DNA of 64,000 nt from Planctomycetota bacterium (GTDB lineage: Bacteria > Planctomycetota > J058): assembly GCA_023954375.1 (NCBI GenBank), contig JAMLIC010000022.1:62001-126000 (forward strand), given 5' to 3'. Below are positions 6,976-15,444 of this stretch, piece after piece. The notes beneath the pieces were generated by a model. That model saw only the letters and a list, made by a program, of their open reading frames with translations, was not told the origin of the DNA and did no database searches. Both the position numbers and the translations under genes were made by a program. The stretch's first letter is position 1. The number at the start of each line of letters is the position of its first letter.

Positions 6976-9087
6976 TTGGCGTCGACGTTCCTCGACCTCT
7001 TCGTGGCCAAGGTCGTCATCCAGCTGGGCCTGCTGGACCCGCCGGGGGCCTGCGCGGCGCTCCGGGCCGTCGACCTGACGCCCGGCGGGCTGCTCGACCA
7101 CCTCGCGACGCGGCTGGCGGTCGACCCGGCGCGGGTGCGCACGATCGAGCGCCACGCGCGCCGCTGCCTGTTCCTCAAGGGCGAGGCGCTCTACCTGCGG
7201 TTCCTGCGCGAGCGCGGGTGGGTCGACGACGAGCGGCTCAAGCCGCTCCTCTGGCAGGTGCGGGCCCACCCGCCCGACGGCCGCGACCTGCGCCTGGGCG
7301 CCCTGCTCGTCCAGCAGGGGCTCATCGCCCCCGAGCAGGACCAGGCCGTGGCGGCGCAGGCGGAGGAGGCGCTCGAGCGCGACAACGAGGCGGTCACCGC
7401 CCGCTACCGCGAGCGCGGCTACGTGGGGATCGAGCAGAACTCGCAGTCCGTGGCCGAGGTCATCGCCGCCGAGGCGGCGGCCCCCGCCAGGGCGCCCGTC
7501 GCCCCCGCCCCCGAGCCCGTGGGGGTGCGGACCCAGATCCTCGCGGCCGACGTCGCCGCCGGCCTGAGGCCGATCTCGAGCGACCGCCAGCCTGCGCTGG
7601 CCCGGCCGGCAGCCGCCGGCTCGCCGGAGCTCATGGGCGACCTGGGCCTCTCGCGCGACGCCGGCGCGCCGCCCGTCGTGGTCGCGACCGAGGAGCACAC
7701 GACCGAGCTGAAGGTCCTGCCGGAGCACCGCCTCGACGACACGGCCAAGTTCCCCGCGCCCGAGCTGGCCCGGACCGGCCTCGACGAGAAGTACCGCGTC
7801 GTGCGCAAGCTGGGCGAGGGCGGCATGGGCGCCGTCTACCTCGCCTACGCGCTCGACGACCCGGCCCAGGAGCGTCCCATGGCGCTCAAGGTCGTGCTCG
7901 ACGTCGCCAAGAGCAAGGACGCCGCCGCCCGCTTCAAGCGCGAGATCCTGGCCACGAGCATGTGCGCCCACGAGAACATCATCGAGATCTACGACGCGGC
8001 CGAGACGGCCGACGGCTCGTTCTACATGGCCATGGAGTACCTGGCCGGCGAGCAGCTCGACGAGGTCCTCAAGCGCGAGGGGCCGCTGAGCATCCCGCGG
8101 GTCGTCGACCTGGTCGAGCAGGCCCTCGAGGGGCTCGAGGCGGTCCACCGGGCGAACATCGTCCACCGCGACATCAAGCCGCAGAACTTCCGCATCTGGC
8201 GCGATCCGGCGGGGCGGGAGCGCCTGAAGCTCATGGACTTCGGCATCGCGCGCGTGCTCGACGCCGAGGAGACCGGGGCGGGCGACCAGTTCTTCACGAC
8301 GATGGCCGGCAAGATCACCGGCTCGCCGGCCTACATCGCCCCCGAGTGCATCGTCAACGAGTCGCTCGACGGGCGCGCCGACCTCTACTCGCTGGGCGTG
8401 GCGATCTTCCGCATCGCCACCGGGCGGCTGCCGTTCGTGGCCAGGACGCCCGACGAGTACCTGCCCATGCACCTCTACAAGAAGCCGCCGCTCCTGCGCG
8501 AGCTCCTGCCCGACGCGCCCCCGGAGCTGGAGAGCTTCGCGGCCAGGCTGCTGGAGAAGGCGCCGGGCAAGCGGTTCCCCGACGCGGGCGAGGCGGTCGT
8601 CGCGCTGCGCGAGCAGGTGCGGCCCGCGCTGCTGCGCGACGGGTTCGTCGACGCGCCGGCCGGCCAGCCCGCGGCGGCGGCGACGTCGGCCGAGCGGACG
8701 CCGGGCGGGGTCGAGACGACCGCGCAGGACCGGGGGGCCGTCCCCTTCACGCCGGCGCCCGGCCCGTCCGAGCAGGTGCGGCTCGGGGGCGACCTGGCCC
8801 CCACCCGGGACGCCCTCCCGCACGAGGTGGCCGAGACGGTCGCCATGGGGCCGGAGGAGGCCGCCGCGGCGGCGGCCGAGGTCCAGGCCGCGGCCGCCGC
8901 GTCGTCGCCGATGCAGGTGCCGGCCGTGACCTTCGCCGAGACGCAGGAGGCCGAGGAGCGGTCGCCCGTCGCCGACGCGCCCGCGCCCGCCGGGAAGGGC
9001 AAGCTCCTCGTCGCCGTCGCGCTCGCCCTGCTGCTCCTCGCGGGGCTCGGCGCCGCCGGCGTCGCCGTCCTGCTGCGGCAGGGGTGA
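6976..9087 (+). CDS. membrane-anchored Ser/Thr protein kinase
   Basis: 703 residues from TTG 6976, preceded by GAGGTGG at about eight bases; no ATG or GTG fits better. Residues 1-150 form a helical domain I cannot name, with the repeated idea of 'lxxGLIxPEQ'. A linker follows, then a kinase domain at about 272-540 with all key motifs: LGEGGMGAVY loop, ALKVV lysine, IVHRDIKPQN, MDFGIAR and SPAYIAPE. A Pro/Ala-rich linker leads to one C-terminal membrane helix (about 675-700) and a five-residue tail. The kinase is therefore tail-anchored with the catalytic domain probably cytoplasmic. The next gene begins three bases after its stop, so the Clp-fusion protein is a likely partner or substrate. 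Confidence 0.88.
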   Translation: MASTFLDLFVAKVVIQLGLLDPPGACAALRAVDLTPGGLLDHLATRLAVDPARVRTIERHARRCLFLKGEALYLRFLRERGWVDDERLKPLLWQVRAHPPDGRDLRLGALLVQQGLIAPEQDQAVAAQAEEALERDNEAVTARYRERGYVGIEQNSQSVAEVIAAEAAAPARAPVAPAPEPVGVRTQILAADVAAGLRPISSDRQPALARPAAAGSPELMGDLGLSRDAGAPPVVVATEEHTTELKVLPEHRLDDTAKFPAPELARTGLDEKYRVVRKLGEGGMGAVYLAYALDDPAQERPMALKVVLDVAKSKDAAARFKREILATSMCAHENIIEIYDAAETADGSFYMAMEYLAGEQLDEVLKREGPLSIPRVVDLVEQALEGLEAVHRANIVHRDIKPQNFRIWRDPAGRERLKLMDFGIARVLDAEETGAGDQFFTTMAGKITGSPAYIAPECIVNESLDGRADLYSLGVAIFRIATGRLPFVARTPDEYLPMHLYKKPPLLRELLPDAPPELESFAARLLEKAPGKRFPDAGEAVVALREQVRPALLRDGFVDAPAGQPAAAATSAERTPGGVETTAQDRGAVPFTPAPGPSEQVRLGGDLAPTRDALPHEVAETVAMGPEEAAAAAAEVQAAAAASSPMQVPAVTFAETQEAEERSPVADAPAPAGKGKLLVAVALALLLLAGLGAAGVAVLLRQG

Positions 9088-9090
9088 CCC

Positions 9091-12000
9091 GTGGTCGAGG
9101 GCGTGGCCGAGCTCGTGCGCGAGCTCGAGGACACCAGCGACGAGGCCACGATCGAGCTCGCCGGGCTGACCCTCGCCGAGGGGCCGGTCGAGGCGCTGCG
9201 GCCGCTCTGCGCCCACGGCCACCCGAGCGTGCGCCGCGCGGCGCTGCTGGCGCTCGGGCGCGCCGCGCCCCCCGGGACCAGGTCGGCGCTCGAGGCGGCG
9301 CTGGCCGACGCGCAGGACATGGTCCGGCGCGACGCCTGCCGCGCGCTCGGGGCGCTCGGCGACGGGGAGGCGACGCCCGCGCTCTGCCGCGCGGCGCGCG
9401 ACGCCCGCCCGGTCGTGCGCGCCGCGGCCGCTGAGGCCCTGGGGCTCCTCACGACCGGGGCGGCCGTGTGGGCGCTCGCCGACCTCCTGCGCGAGGAGCG
9501 GGCGGCGCTCGTCCGGGCGCCCGCGATCGCCGCCCTCCAGCGGGCGGGCGCCCGGGCGCAGCCCGTCGAGCGCGAGGTGGCGCTGGCGGCGCTGGCCGGG
9601 GCGGCGGCGCGTGAGGACGACGCGGCGCTCGCGGGCGCGGCGCTGGACGCCGCGCTCGAGCTCGCGCGCGGGCGCAGCCACCCGGAGCTCCTGGGCGCCC
9701 TGCGCCGGGTGCCGCTGGGCCTGCGCCGCGCGCTCGCCGACGGCCTCGCCGCGCGCGACCTCGACCCGACGGGGCCGCTGGCGCGCCTGGTCCCCGAGCT
9801 CAGGGCCCTGCCGGCCGACGGCGAGGTGCTCCTGCGCTTCGGCGCCGACCTGACCCAGCGCGCCCGCGACGGCGACGCGCAGCGCGCCTTCGGCCGCGAG
9901 CGCGAGCTCAAGCTGATCCGCGACCGCCTGTCGCGGCCCGGCCCGCGCAGCCTCGTCCTCGTCGGGCGGAGCGGCGCGGGCAAGACGGCGCTCATCCACG
10001 AGCTCGCGCGGCAGCTCGCGCGCGAGGCCGGGCTCGTGCCGACGACGGTCCTCGAGGCCACGACGGGCGACGTCCTCTCCGGGACGCGCTTCCTGGGCGA
10101 GTGGCAGACGAGGCTCAAGGAGCTGCTCGGGGCGCTCAGGGCGCCGCACCGGGCGATCTGGTACGTCCCCGACGTCAACCGCCTGATCGACGCCGGCACG
10201 ACGGTCCACTCGGACGAGAGCTTCGCCAGCATGCTCGCCCCGGCGGTGGAGCGCGGCGAGCTGGTGATCGTGGGCGAGAGCACGCCCGAGGCGTTCCGGC
10301 GCGGCCTCGACCGCCACCCGGCCTTCGCCCGGCTGTTCCTCAAGCTGGGCGTCGAGGAGCCGGAGCGGGAGGCCACGCTCGAGATCCTCCGCGCCGTCGC
10401 CGACGACCTGCGCGCGGCCGAGGCGCGCCGCGGGCTCGAGCTCGCCCTCCCCGAGGCGTCGGTCGCGCTGTGCCTCGACCTGGCGCAGGACTACTTCCCG
10501 GCGCTGGCCCGGCCCGGCAACGGCGTGCACCTCCTGCGCGAGGCGGTCAGCGCGGCGCTCGAGGAGCACCGCGACGCGGCCGAGGCCGGCGCGCCGGTGA
10601 CCTCGCGCGTGGAGGTCGCGCCCTCGCGCGTCCTGGCCACGCTGTCGCACCTGTCGGGCGTCCCCGGCCAGCTCCTCGACGACGCCGTCCCGCTCGACCT
10701 CGAGGCCGTGACCCGCTTCTTCCACGAGCGCGTCCTCGGCCAGGACGAGGCGGTCGAGGCCGTGGTCGACCTGATCTCGCTCGTGAAGGCCGGCCTCACC
10801 GACCCCACGCGCCCGCTGGGCGTGCTGTTCTTCGTCGGGCCGACCGGGGTCGGCAAGACCGAGATGGCCAAGGCGCTCGCGGAGTTCATCTTCGGGTCGG
10901 CCGAGCGGCTCGTGAGGATCGACCTCGGCGAGTTCAAGGAGCCCGACGCCCACCGGCGCCTCACCGGCGACCCGCAGGCGCCGGACCCCGCGGCGCGCTT
11001 CGGCCTGCTCACGGCGCCCGTGCGCGAGCGGCCGTTCTCGGTCGTGCTCCTCGACGAGGTGGAGAAGGCGCACAGGAACGTCTTCGACCTGCTCCTGCCG
11101 CTGATGGCTGAAGGCCGCCTCGTCGACGAGCAGGGGCGCGTCACCGACTTCCGGCGCACGATCATCGTCATGACCTCGAACCTGGGCTCCGACCTGCGCG
11201 AGGACGTGTTCCTCGGCTTCGGCGCCGAGGGGGCGTCGCCCGAGGACGGCGCGCGGGCCAAGGTCCAGCGGGTCATGGAGGAGGCCTTCCGGCCCGAGTT
11301 CCTGAACCGGATCGGGAAGACGGTCGTCTTCGCCCCGCTGACGGTCGAGGCCATGCGCCAGCTCACGCGGCGCGAGGTGCGGCGCGTCCTCTCGCGGCGC
11401 GGGATCACGCGCCGCGACGTCATCGTCGAGACCGACGACGCCGTGATCGGCATCCTCCTGCGCGAGGGCTTCTCCGAGCGCTACGGGGCGCGCCCGCTCA
11501 AGCGGCGGGTCGAGGACCTGCTGCTCAAGCCGCTGGCGCGCGCCCTCCTGCAGCTCGGCCCGGGCGACGGCGCGGCGATCGTGCGCCTGGGCGTCCAGGG
11601 CGAGCGGCTGGTCAGCGAGGTCATCCGCGCCCACGACCCGGACGACGAGGCCCCGCCGATGGCCTCGCGCGCCACGGCGCGGGTGCGCGACGCGGCCGGG
11701 CGCCTCGTGACGGTCGACGACCTCGACGTGACGCTCCAGGGCCTCTTCGACCGCGTGGTGACGATCTCCGGCTGGCTCGAGGAGCAGCGGCTGCGCGAGC
11801 GCAAGCGCGAGCTGCTCAAGGCGACCATGGCCCCCGACTTCTGGCAGCACCGCGCGCGCGCCAGCGCGATCCTCTCGGAGGTCGCCTCGATCGAGCAGAC
11901 CCTCGAGGCGCCGGGGCGGCTCGAGCGGCGCCTGCAGAAGCTCGAGGCCCTGCTCGGGCGCGCCCGCGAGCAGGCGGGCGAGTCGCGCCTCCTCCACGAC

Positions 12001-12750
12001 GCGGTCGCGCGCACGGCCGAGGCCGAGCGCGACGTCGAGTTCACGGAGTACGCCGTCCGCTGCCCGTCGGCCCAGGACCGCGGCGACGCCTACCTGCTCC
12101 TGCGGCGCGTCGACGACGAGGACTTCCCCGAGGACGTCATCAAGCGGATGTCGCGCATGTTCCTCCGCTACGCCCGCCGCAAGGGCTTCGCCACGCAGGT
12201 CGTGTTCGAGGCGGTCACGCGGCGCGGCGTCGTGCGCGAGGCCGGGCTCAAGCTCGAGGGGATGTGCGCCTACGGGCTCATGCGCGGCGAGCAGGGGCTC
12301 CACGAGTGGGTCGCGCGCGGCGAGGCCGCGGGCGGCCACTCGAAGCGCAAGAAGCAGTCGACCTTCGTGCGCGTGAGCGTCCTGCCGCCGGCCGAGGACG
12401 CCCTTCGCCCGCAGGACGTCACGCGCGAGCGGCGCCTCTCGCGGGAGGAGCAGGGCGTGCTGATCCGCAAGCACCGCCTGCACCTCGTGCTCACCCACGG
12501 CAAGACGCTCGTCGCCCTCGACGGCGGGACCGACGGCGGCGACGACGCCGAGGAGGAGGCGCTCGCCTTCCTGGCCGCGAGGGTGGCCCAGGCCTCGCGG
12601 GCCGCGAGGGACCCGGGGATCGTGCGCAGGTACGTCGTCTCGTCGCAGCCGCTCGTGCGGGACCTCGGCTCGGGGCTCAAGGCGCACCTCGACCGGGTGC
12701 TCGACGGGGAGCTGGACGACTTCGTGCTCGCGCGGGTGCTGGGGCAGTGA
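9091..12750 (+). CDS. HEAT-repeat / ClpB-type double AAA+ ATPase / release factor 2-like fusion protein
   Basis: 1219 residues. Residues 1-240 are HEAT repeats (HPSVRRAALLALGRA, ARPVVRAAAAEALG). D1 AAA+ (about 268-480) has Walker A GRSGAGKT near 291, but its Walker B reads WYVPDV with the catalytic Glu lost. D2 (about 540-860) has intact GPTGVGKT, VVLLDEVEKAH, MTSNLGS and ClpB small domain, but lacks the GYVG pore loop. Residues about 890-1219 match RF2 over its whole length: MAPDFWQHRARA, FLRYARRKGF, LEGMCAYGLMRGEQGLHEWV, and the end VRRYVVSSQPLVRD...RVLDGELDDFV. The SPF anticodon motif is gone and GGQ is replaced by EEQ (1119-1121), so it cannot be a normal release factor. It is probably a ribosome- or rescue-linked unfoldase. 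Confidence 0.85.
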   Translation: MVEGVAELVRELEDTSDEATIELAGLTLAEGPVEALRPLCAHGHPSVRRAALLALGRAAPPGTRSALEAALADAQDMVRRDACRALGALGDGEATPALCRAARDARPVVRAAAAEALGLLTTGAAVWALADLLREERAALVRAPAIAALQRAGARAQPVEREVALAALAGAAAREDDAALAGAALDAALELARGRSHPELLGALRRVPLGLRRALADGLAARDLDPTGPLARLVPELRALPADGEVLLRFGADLTQRARDGDAQRAFGRERELKLIRDRLSRPGPRSLVLVGRSGAGKTALIHELARQLAREAGLVPTTVLEATTGDVLSGTRFLGEWQTRLKELLGALRAPHRAIWYVPDVNRLIDAGTTVHSDESFASMLAPAVERGELVIVGESTPEAFRRGLDRHPAFARLFLKLGVEEPEREATLEILRAVADDLRAAEARRGLELALPEASVALCLDLAQDYFPALARPGNGVHLLREAVSAALEEHRDAAEAGAPVTSRVEVAPSRVLATLSHLSGVPGQLLDDAVPLDLEAVTRFFHERVLGQDEAVEAVVDLISLVKAGLTDPTRPLGVLFFVGPTGVGKTEMAKALAEFIFGSAERLVRIDLGEFKEPDAHRRLTGDPQAPDPAARFGLLTAPVRERPFSVVLLDEVEKAHRNVFDLLLPLMAEGRLVDEQGRVTDFRRTIIVMTSNLGSDLREDVFLGFGAEGASPEDGARAKVQRVMEEAFRPEFLNRIGKTVVFAPLTVEAMRQLTRREVRRVLSRRGITRRDVIVETDDAVIGILLREGFSERYGARPLKRRVEDLLLKPLARALLQLGPGDGAAIVRLGVQGERLVSEVIRAHDPDDEAPPMASRATARVRDAAGRLVTVDDLDVTLQGLFDRVVTISGWLEEQRLRERKRELLKATMAPDFWQHRARASAILSEVASIEQTLEAPGRLERRLQKLEALLGRAREQAGESRLLHDAVARTAEAERDVEFTEYAVRCPSAQDRGDAYLLLRRVDDEDFPEDVIKRMSRMFLRYARRKGFATQVVFEAVTRRGVVREAGLKLEGMCAYGLMRGEQGLHEWVARGEAAGGHSKRKKQSTFVRVSVLPPAEDALRPQDVTRERRLSREEQGVLIRKHRLHLVLTHGKTLVALDGGTDGGDDAEEEALAFLAARVAQASRAARDPGIVRRYVVSSQPLVRDLGSGLKAHLDRVLDGELDDFVLARVLGQ

Positions 12751-13382
12751 CCGGGCCGACGCGAGCCCTGGCCCTCGTCGTCACGGCGGCGACGCTCGGG
12801 GCGCGCGCACAGGAGCCGGGCGATCAGCCCGGGCTGTGTCCGGCGTGCACCGATCGGGCGGCCGAGGTGGAGGAGGTCCTGAGCGGCGTCCGACCCGACG
12901 GGGCGTGGATCGCGTCGCTGCACCGGCTCGACGCGCCCCTCGCCGTCGCCGTCGGGCTTGCGCTCGTCGAGCGTCCGCTCCTCGCTGTCGTCGAGGCCGA
13001 GGCGCCACATGACCCGCGGCCGCGGCTCCTGCTCGAGGCCGCCGGGCGCTCGCTCCTCGCGGCCGACGAGGCGGAGCGTCGGCGCGCGATCTCGCTCTCC
13101 GAGGCGCTCGTGGACGCCTACGCGCTCGAAGGGCCAGGTCGGGAGCCCGTCCGACGTCGTTTCTCACACGGCTTCTTCGCCTCCCTGGACGTCCTGCGCG
13201 CCACGGTCCAGCTGGCGATCCGCCCGGAGCTCGTCGAGTGGGACGGCTGTGGTGCCTGGCTCGTGGCGCTATGGCGCGACGCCGCCACCATGGCGGGCGA
13301 AGAAGCGATCGACGTGACGTCGCTCTCCCGGCACGCCGTCGCGGCGTGGCTCCGTGCGCGATGCGCACGGGAACATGGGTGA
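12747..13382 (+). CDS. small secreted protein of unknown function
   Basis: 211 residues from GTG 12747, whose start overlaps the preceding stop as GTGA, so it is translationally coupled to the HEAT/Clp/RF2-like gene. Residues 1-21 look like a signal peptide (ALALVVTAATLGARA). The mature part is alpha-helical and Ala/Leu/Arg-rich with a CPAC pair near residues 31-34 and two more cysteines. I recognise no family. Base usage becomes less extreme in its last third (more T and A at wobble positions) than in its neighbours. Confidence 0.6.
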   Translation: MTGPTRALALVVTAATLGARAQEPGDQPGLCPACTDRAAEVEEVLSGVRPDGAWIASLHRLDAPLAVAVGLALVERPLLAVVEAEAPHDPRPRLLLEAAGRSLLAADEAERRRAISLSEALVDAYALEGPGREPVRRRFSHGFFASLDVLRATVQLAIRPELVEWDGCGAWLVALWRDAATMAGEEAIDVTSLSRHAVAAWLRARCAREHG

Positions 13383-13393
13383 GCCGGTCCGAT

Positions 13394-13413
13394 GGCTCCG
13401 CGGAGCCGCGCCG
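13394..13413. repeat. palindromic repeat, copy 1
   Basis: GGCTCCGCGGAGCCGCGCCG; contains the perfect 14-base palindrome GGCTCCGCGGAGCC. The second copy at 13534-13553 is identical over all 20 bases. Both lie in the 285-base gap between the secreted protein gene and the Uma2 gene, in which I see no other gene. Confidence 0.6.
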
Positions 13414-13533
13414 CCGCTGACCGTGCAACACGTCGCGTTCGTCGCGGCCCTACCGCCGGCAGTCGACGCTTCCGGGTATGTGCGGCTCGTGGGTGTGGGA
13501 GACGAGGGACGCTGGACCTCATGAGGTCGCGCC

Positions 13534-13553
13534 GGCTCCGCGGAGCCGCGCCG
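13534..13553. repeat. palindromic repeat, copy 2
   Basis: Exact 20-base copy of 13394-13413 in the same orientation, 140 bases downstream. Its palindromic core could bind a dimeric regulator or act as a hairpin. Confidence 0.6.
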
Positions 13554-13667
13554 TCCCTTGAACAGCAGACACTTGTCCGGCGCCCCCGGCCTGTCGGTGG
13601 TGTTCGGTATGAGTTCGTGCATGCAGCCGCGCGCCCGAGCACCGTGCTACGCTGAGGAGGTCCGCCG

Positions 13668-14426
13668 ATGCATCCCGGAGGAACCGTGGGCGACGTCACC
13701 GACGACGAGGTCCGGCTCCTGGACCCGCCCCTGCTCGACGAGGACGGGCTCCCGCTGGAGGAGCCGTTGACGGAGCCGCAGGGGGAGGTGCTCGTGCCGC
13801 TCCTGCACGCGCTCCTGCGCCACGCGCAGCGCGAGCGCCTGCCGTGGTTCGTCCGCGTGAACGCGCCCGTCGACGTGCGCGACGACCGCGGCCAGCGGGA
13901 GCGCGTGATCCCCGACCTCTACGTGCTGGTCGGCGAGCCGCTGCCGTCGGCCTCGGCGCGGGGCCCGCTGCGCACGTGGGTCCTCGGGCGTGGCCCGACG
14001 GTCGTCGTCGAGGTGAGCAGCGCCGGGTCGCTCGCCCAGGACCGCGGGGCGAAGCGGGAGCAGTACGAGGCCATGGGCGTCCTCGAGTACTTCGTCCTCG
14101 ACCTCGACCAGCGCGAGGTCCCGCGCATGCTCGAGGGGCACCGGCGTGACGAACCCACCGGCCGCCTCGTGCCGATCGCATCGGCCTCGCCGCGCGCCGG
14201 CGGCCTCGCGCGCCTGCCGAGCACGGCCCTCGGCCTCGACCTGGAGGTCGTGGCCGACCCGGCGACCCGCGTCGGCTACGCCCTGCGCGTCTACCCACCG
14301 GGCGAGGACGCGCCGCTGCCGACACCGGTCGAGGCGGAGCGCGACCAGGCCGTGCGGGAGCGCGACGAGGCGCTCGCCCGGCTGGCTGCGCTGGAGGCGG
14401 AGCTGCGGCGACGCGGGCAGGGCTGA
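13668..14426 (+). CDS. Uma2-family (DUF820) restriction-endonuclease-fold protein
   Basis: 252 residues from ATG 13668, which has AGGAGG seven bases upstream. GTG 13686 is an alternative with GGAGG. Residues 40-190 show the Uma2 PD-(D/E)xK nuclease core: RVIPDLYVLV (Asp), VVVEVSSAGS (Glu) and DRGAKREQYEAMGVLEYFVLD (Lys and the family's GVxEYxxxD ending). The last 35 residues form a charged coiled coil (EAERDQAVRERDEALARL), common in this family. The biological role of Uma2 proteins is poorly known; they are often multicopy and mobile-element-associated. No partner gene is evident here. Confidence 0.85.
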   Translation: MHPGGTVGDVTDDEVRLLDPPLLDEDGLPLEEPLTEPQGEVLVPLLHALLRHAQRERLPWFVRVNAPVDVRDDRGQRERVIPDLYVLVGEPLPSASARGPLRTWVLGRGPTVVVEVSSAGSLAQDRGAKREQYEAMGVLEYFVLDLDQREVPRMLEGHRRDEPTGRLVPIASASPRAGGLARLPSTALGLDLEVVADPATRVGYALRVYPPGEDAPLPTPVEAERDQAVRERDEALARLAALEAELRRRGQG

Positions 14427-14445
14427 CGTCCTGCGGTCAGCGCCC

Positions 14446-15444
14446 CTACGCGTAGAACGGGCGCACGAGGGCGAGGAACACCGCCCAGATCGCGAGGAGG
14501 CCCCCCGTCACCGCGCCCCACAGGGCGAGCGGCTCGCGCCGGTGTGACACGAGGAGGAGCGGCGCCGGCGCGAGCACCAGGAGGGGGATGACGAGGTACG
14601 AATGGTCTTCGACCACGTCTCCGGCGCGGAACACGAGCTCCGTCGCGAGCGGCAGTTCCGCGCCCAGGCGAGCGAAGACCCTGCGGAAGGGGGGGACCAC
14701 GAAGACCAGGATCGACGCGAGGACGGCCAGGGCCAGGGCCGCGGCCCTGTAGGGTCGGACGGAGAGCCCTGGCGCGGAGCCCACCCCGTCGGGCGTGAAC
14801 CACGCACGGCGCATGGGGGCCAAGAGGAGCAGGGCCGGCGCGCCCACGAGGGCGCCAGGGACGAGCTCCCAGAGGCTCAAGATGAACCGCTCGGCCGCCA
14901 CGACGATGAGCGGCGCCCCGAGCCCGAGCGCCACCGTGGCCGCTCGCCCGGCAATCGACAGCCGCCAGAGCAGGACGCCCGGCGCCACGCCGACGACGGC
15001 CGCGCCGAGCACGCGTCCGAGGTCCCGGACCAGGGATCCCGTCTCGTCGGGGATGGGGATGACCAGCATGAGGAGGACGAAGAGCGGCAGGAGGCCCGCG
15101 GGCGCCAGGAGCGCTGCCCCCAGCCCCAGCGGCAGCGCCAGACCGAGGAGCGCCCGCACCGGAGGTCGCGGGTCGAGGGCCTCGGGCTGCTGTTCGATCA
15201 GGCGTTGCGCCGCCTCGACCTCGGCGGGCGCCAGGGCCGGCAGGAGCGTAAGGGACCTGGTCACGTCCCCTCGGGCGCGATCCAGCGCGCCCGCGACGAC
15301 CCGCACCGGGACCGGCGGCGCGCCGACGCAGGGCACCCCGGCCGGGCCGAGGGCGCGCACGCCGGGCGGGAGGTCGGGGAGTCGGTCGGGGCGGAGCACG
15401 AGGAGATCCTGCCGGGGTGCAGGCGCAGGCGCGAGGTCAACCAA
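14446..15444 (-). CDS. multi-spanning membrane protein with a GspF-like C-terminal segment
   Basis: 332 residues if begun at TTG 15444, which overlaps the end of the phosphatase gene by eight bases; the start is uncertain and an internal GTG is possible. Several hydrophobic helices span residues about 95-330. Residues about 235-300 read VFVVPPFRRVFARLGAELPLATEL, close to the membrane-proximal segment of type II secretion GspF/PilC proteins, but the cytoplasmic four-helix GspF domains are missing. It is the third gene of the ECF sigma - PP2C operon and could be the membrane component that the signalling pair serves. Function unknown. Confidence 0.6.
   Translation of the reverse strand: MVDLAPAPAPRQDLLVLRPDRLPDLPPGVRALGPAGVPCVGAPPVPVRVVAGALDRARGDVTRSLTLLPALAPAEVEAAQRLIEQQPEALDPRPPVRALLGLALPLGLGAALLAPAGLLPLFVLLMLVIPIPDETGSLVRDLGRVLGAAVVGVAPGVLLWRLSIAGRAATVALGLGAPLIVVAAERFILSLWELVPGALVGAPALLLLAPMRRAWFTPDGVGSAPGLSVRPYRAAALALAVLASILVFVVPPFRRVFARLGAELPLATELVFRAGDVVEDHSYLVIPLLVLAPAPLLLVSHRREPLALWGAVTGGLLAIWAVFLALVRPFYA

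Noticed and set aside
6568..12687. A 2039-residue minus-strand ORF
   Set aside because: It is antisense to lpxA, the kinase and the Clp/RF2-like gene, has Arg/Ala/Gly/Leu-rich low-complexity sequence and no domains; such ORFs arise because stop codons are rare in very GC-rich DNA.
13392..13655. Small plus-strand ORF in the gap before the Uma2 gene
   Set aside because: Arg-rich, crosses both palindromic repeats and has no ribosome-binding site.
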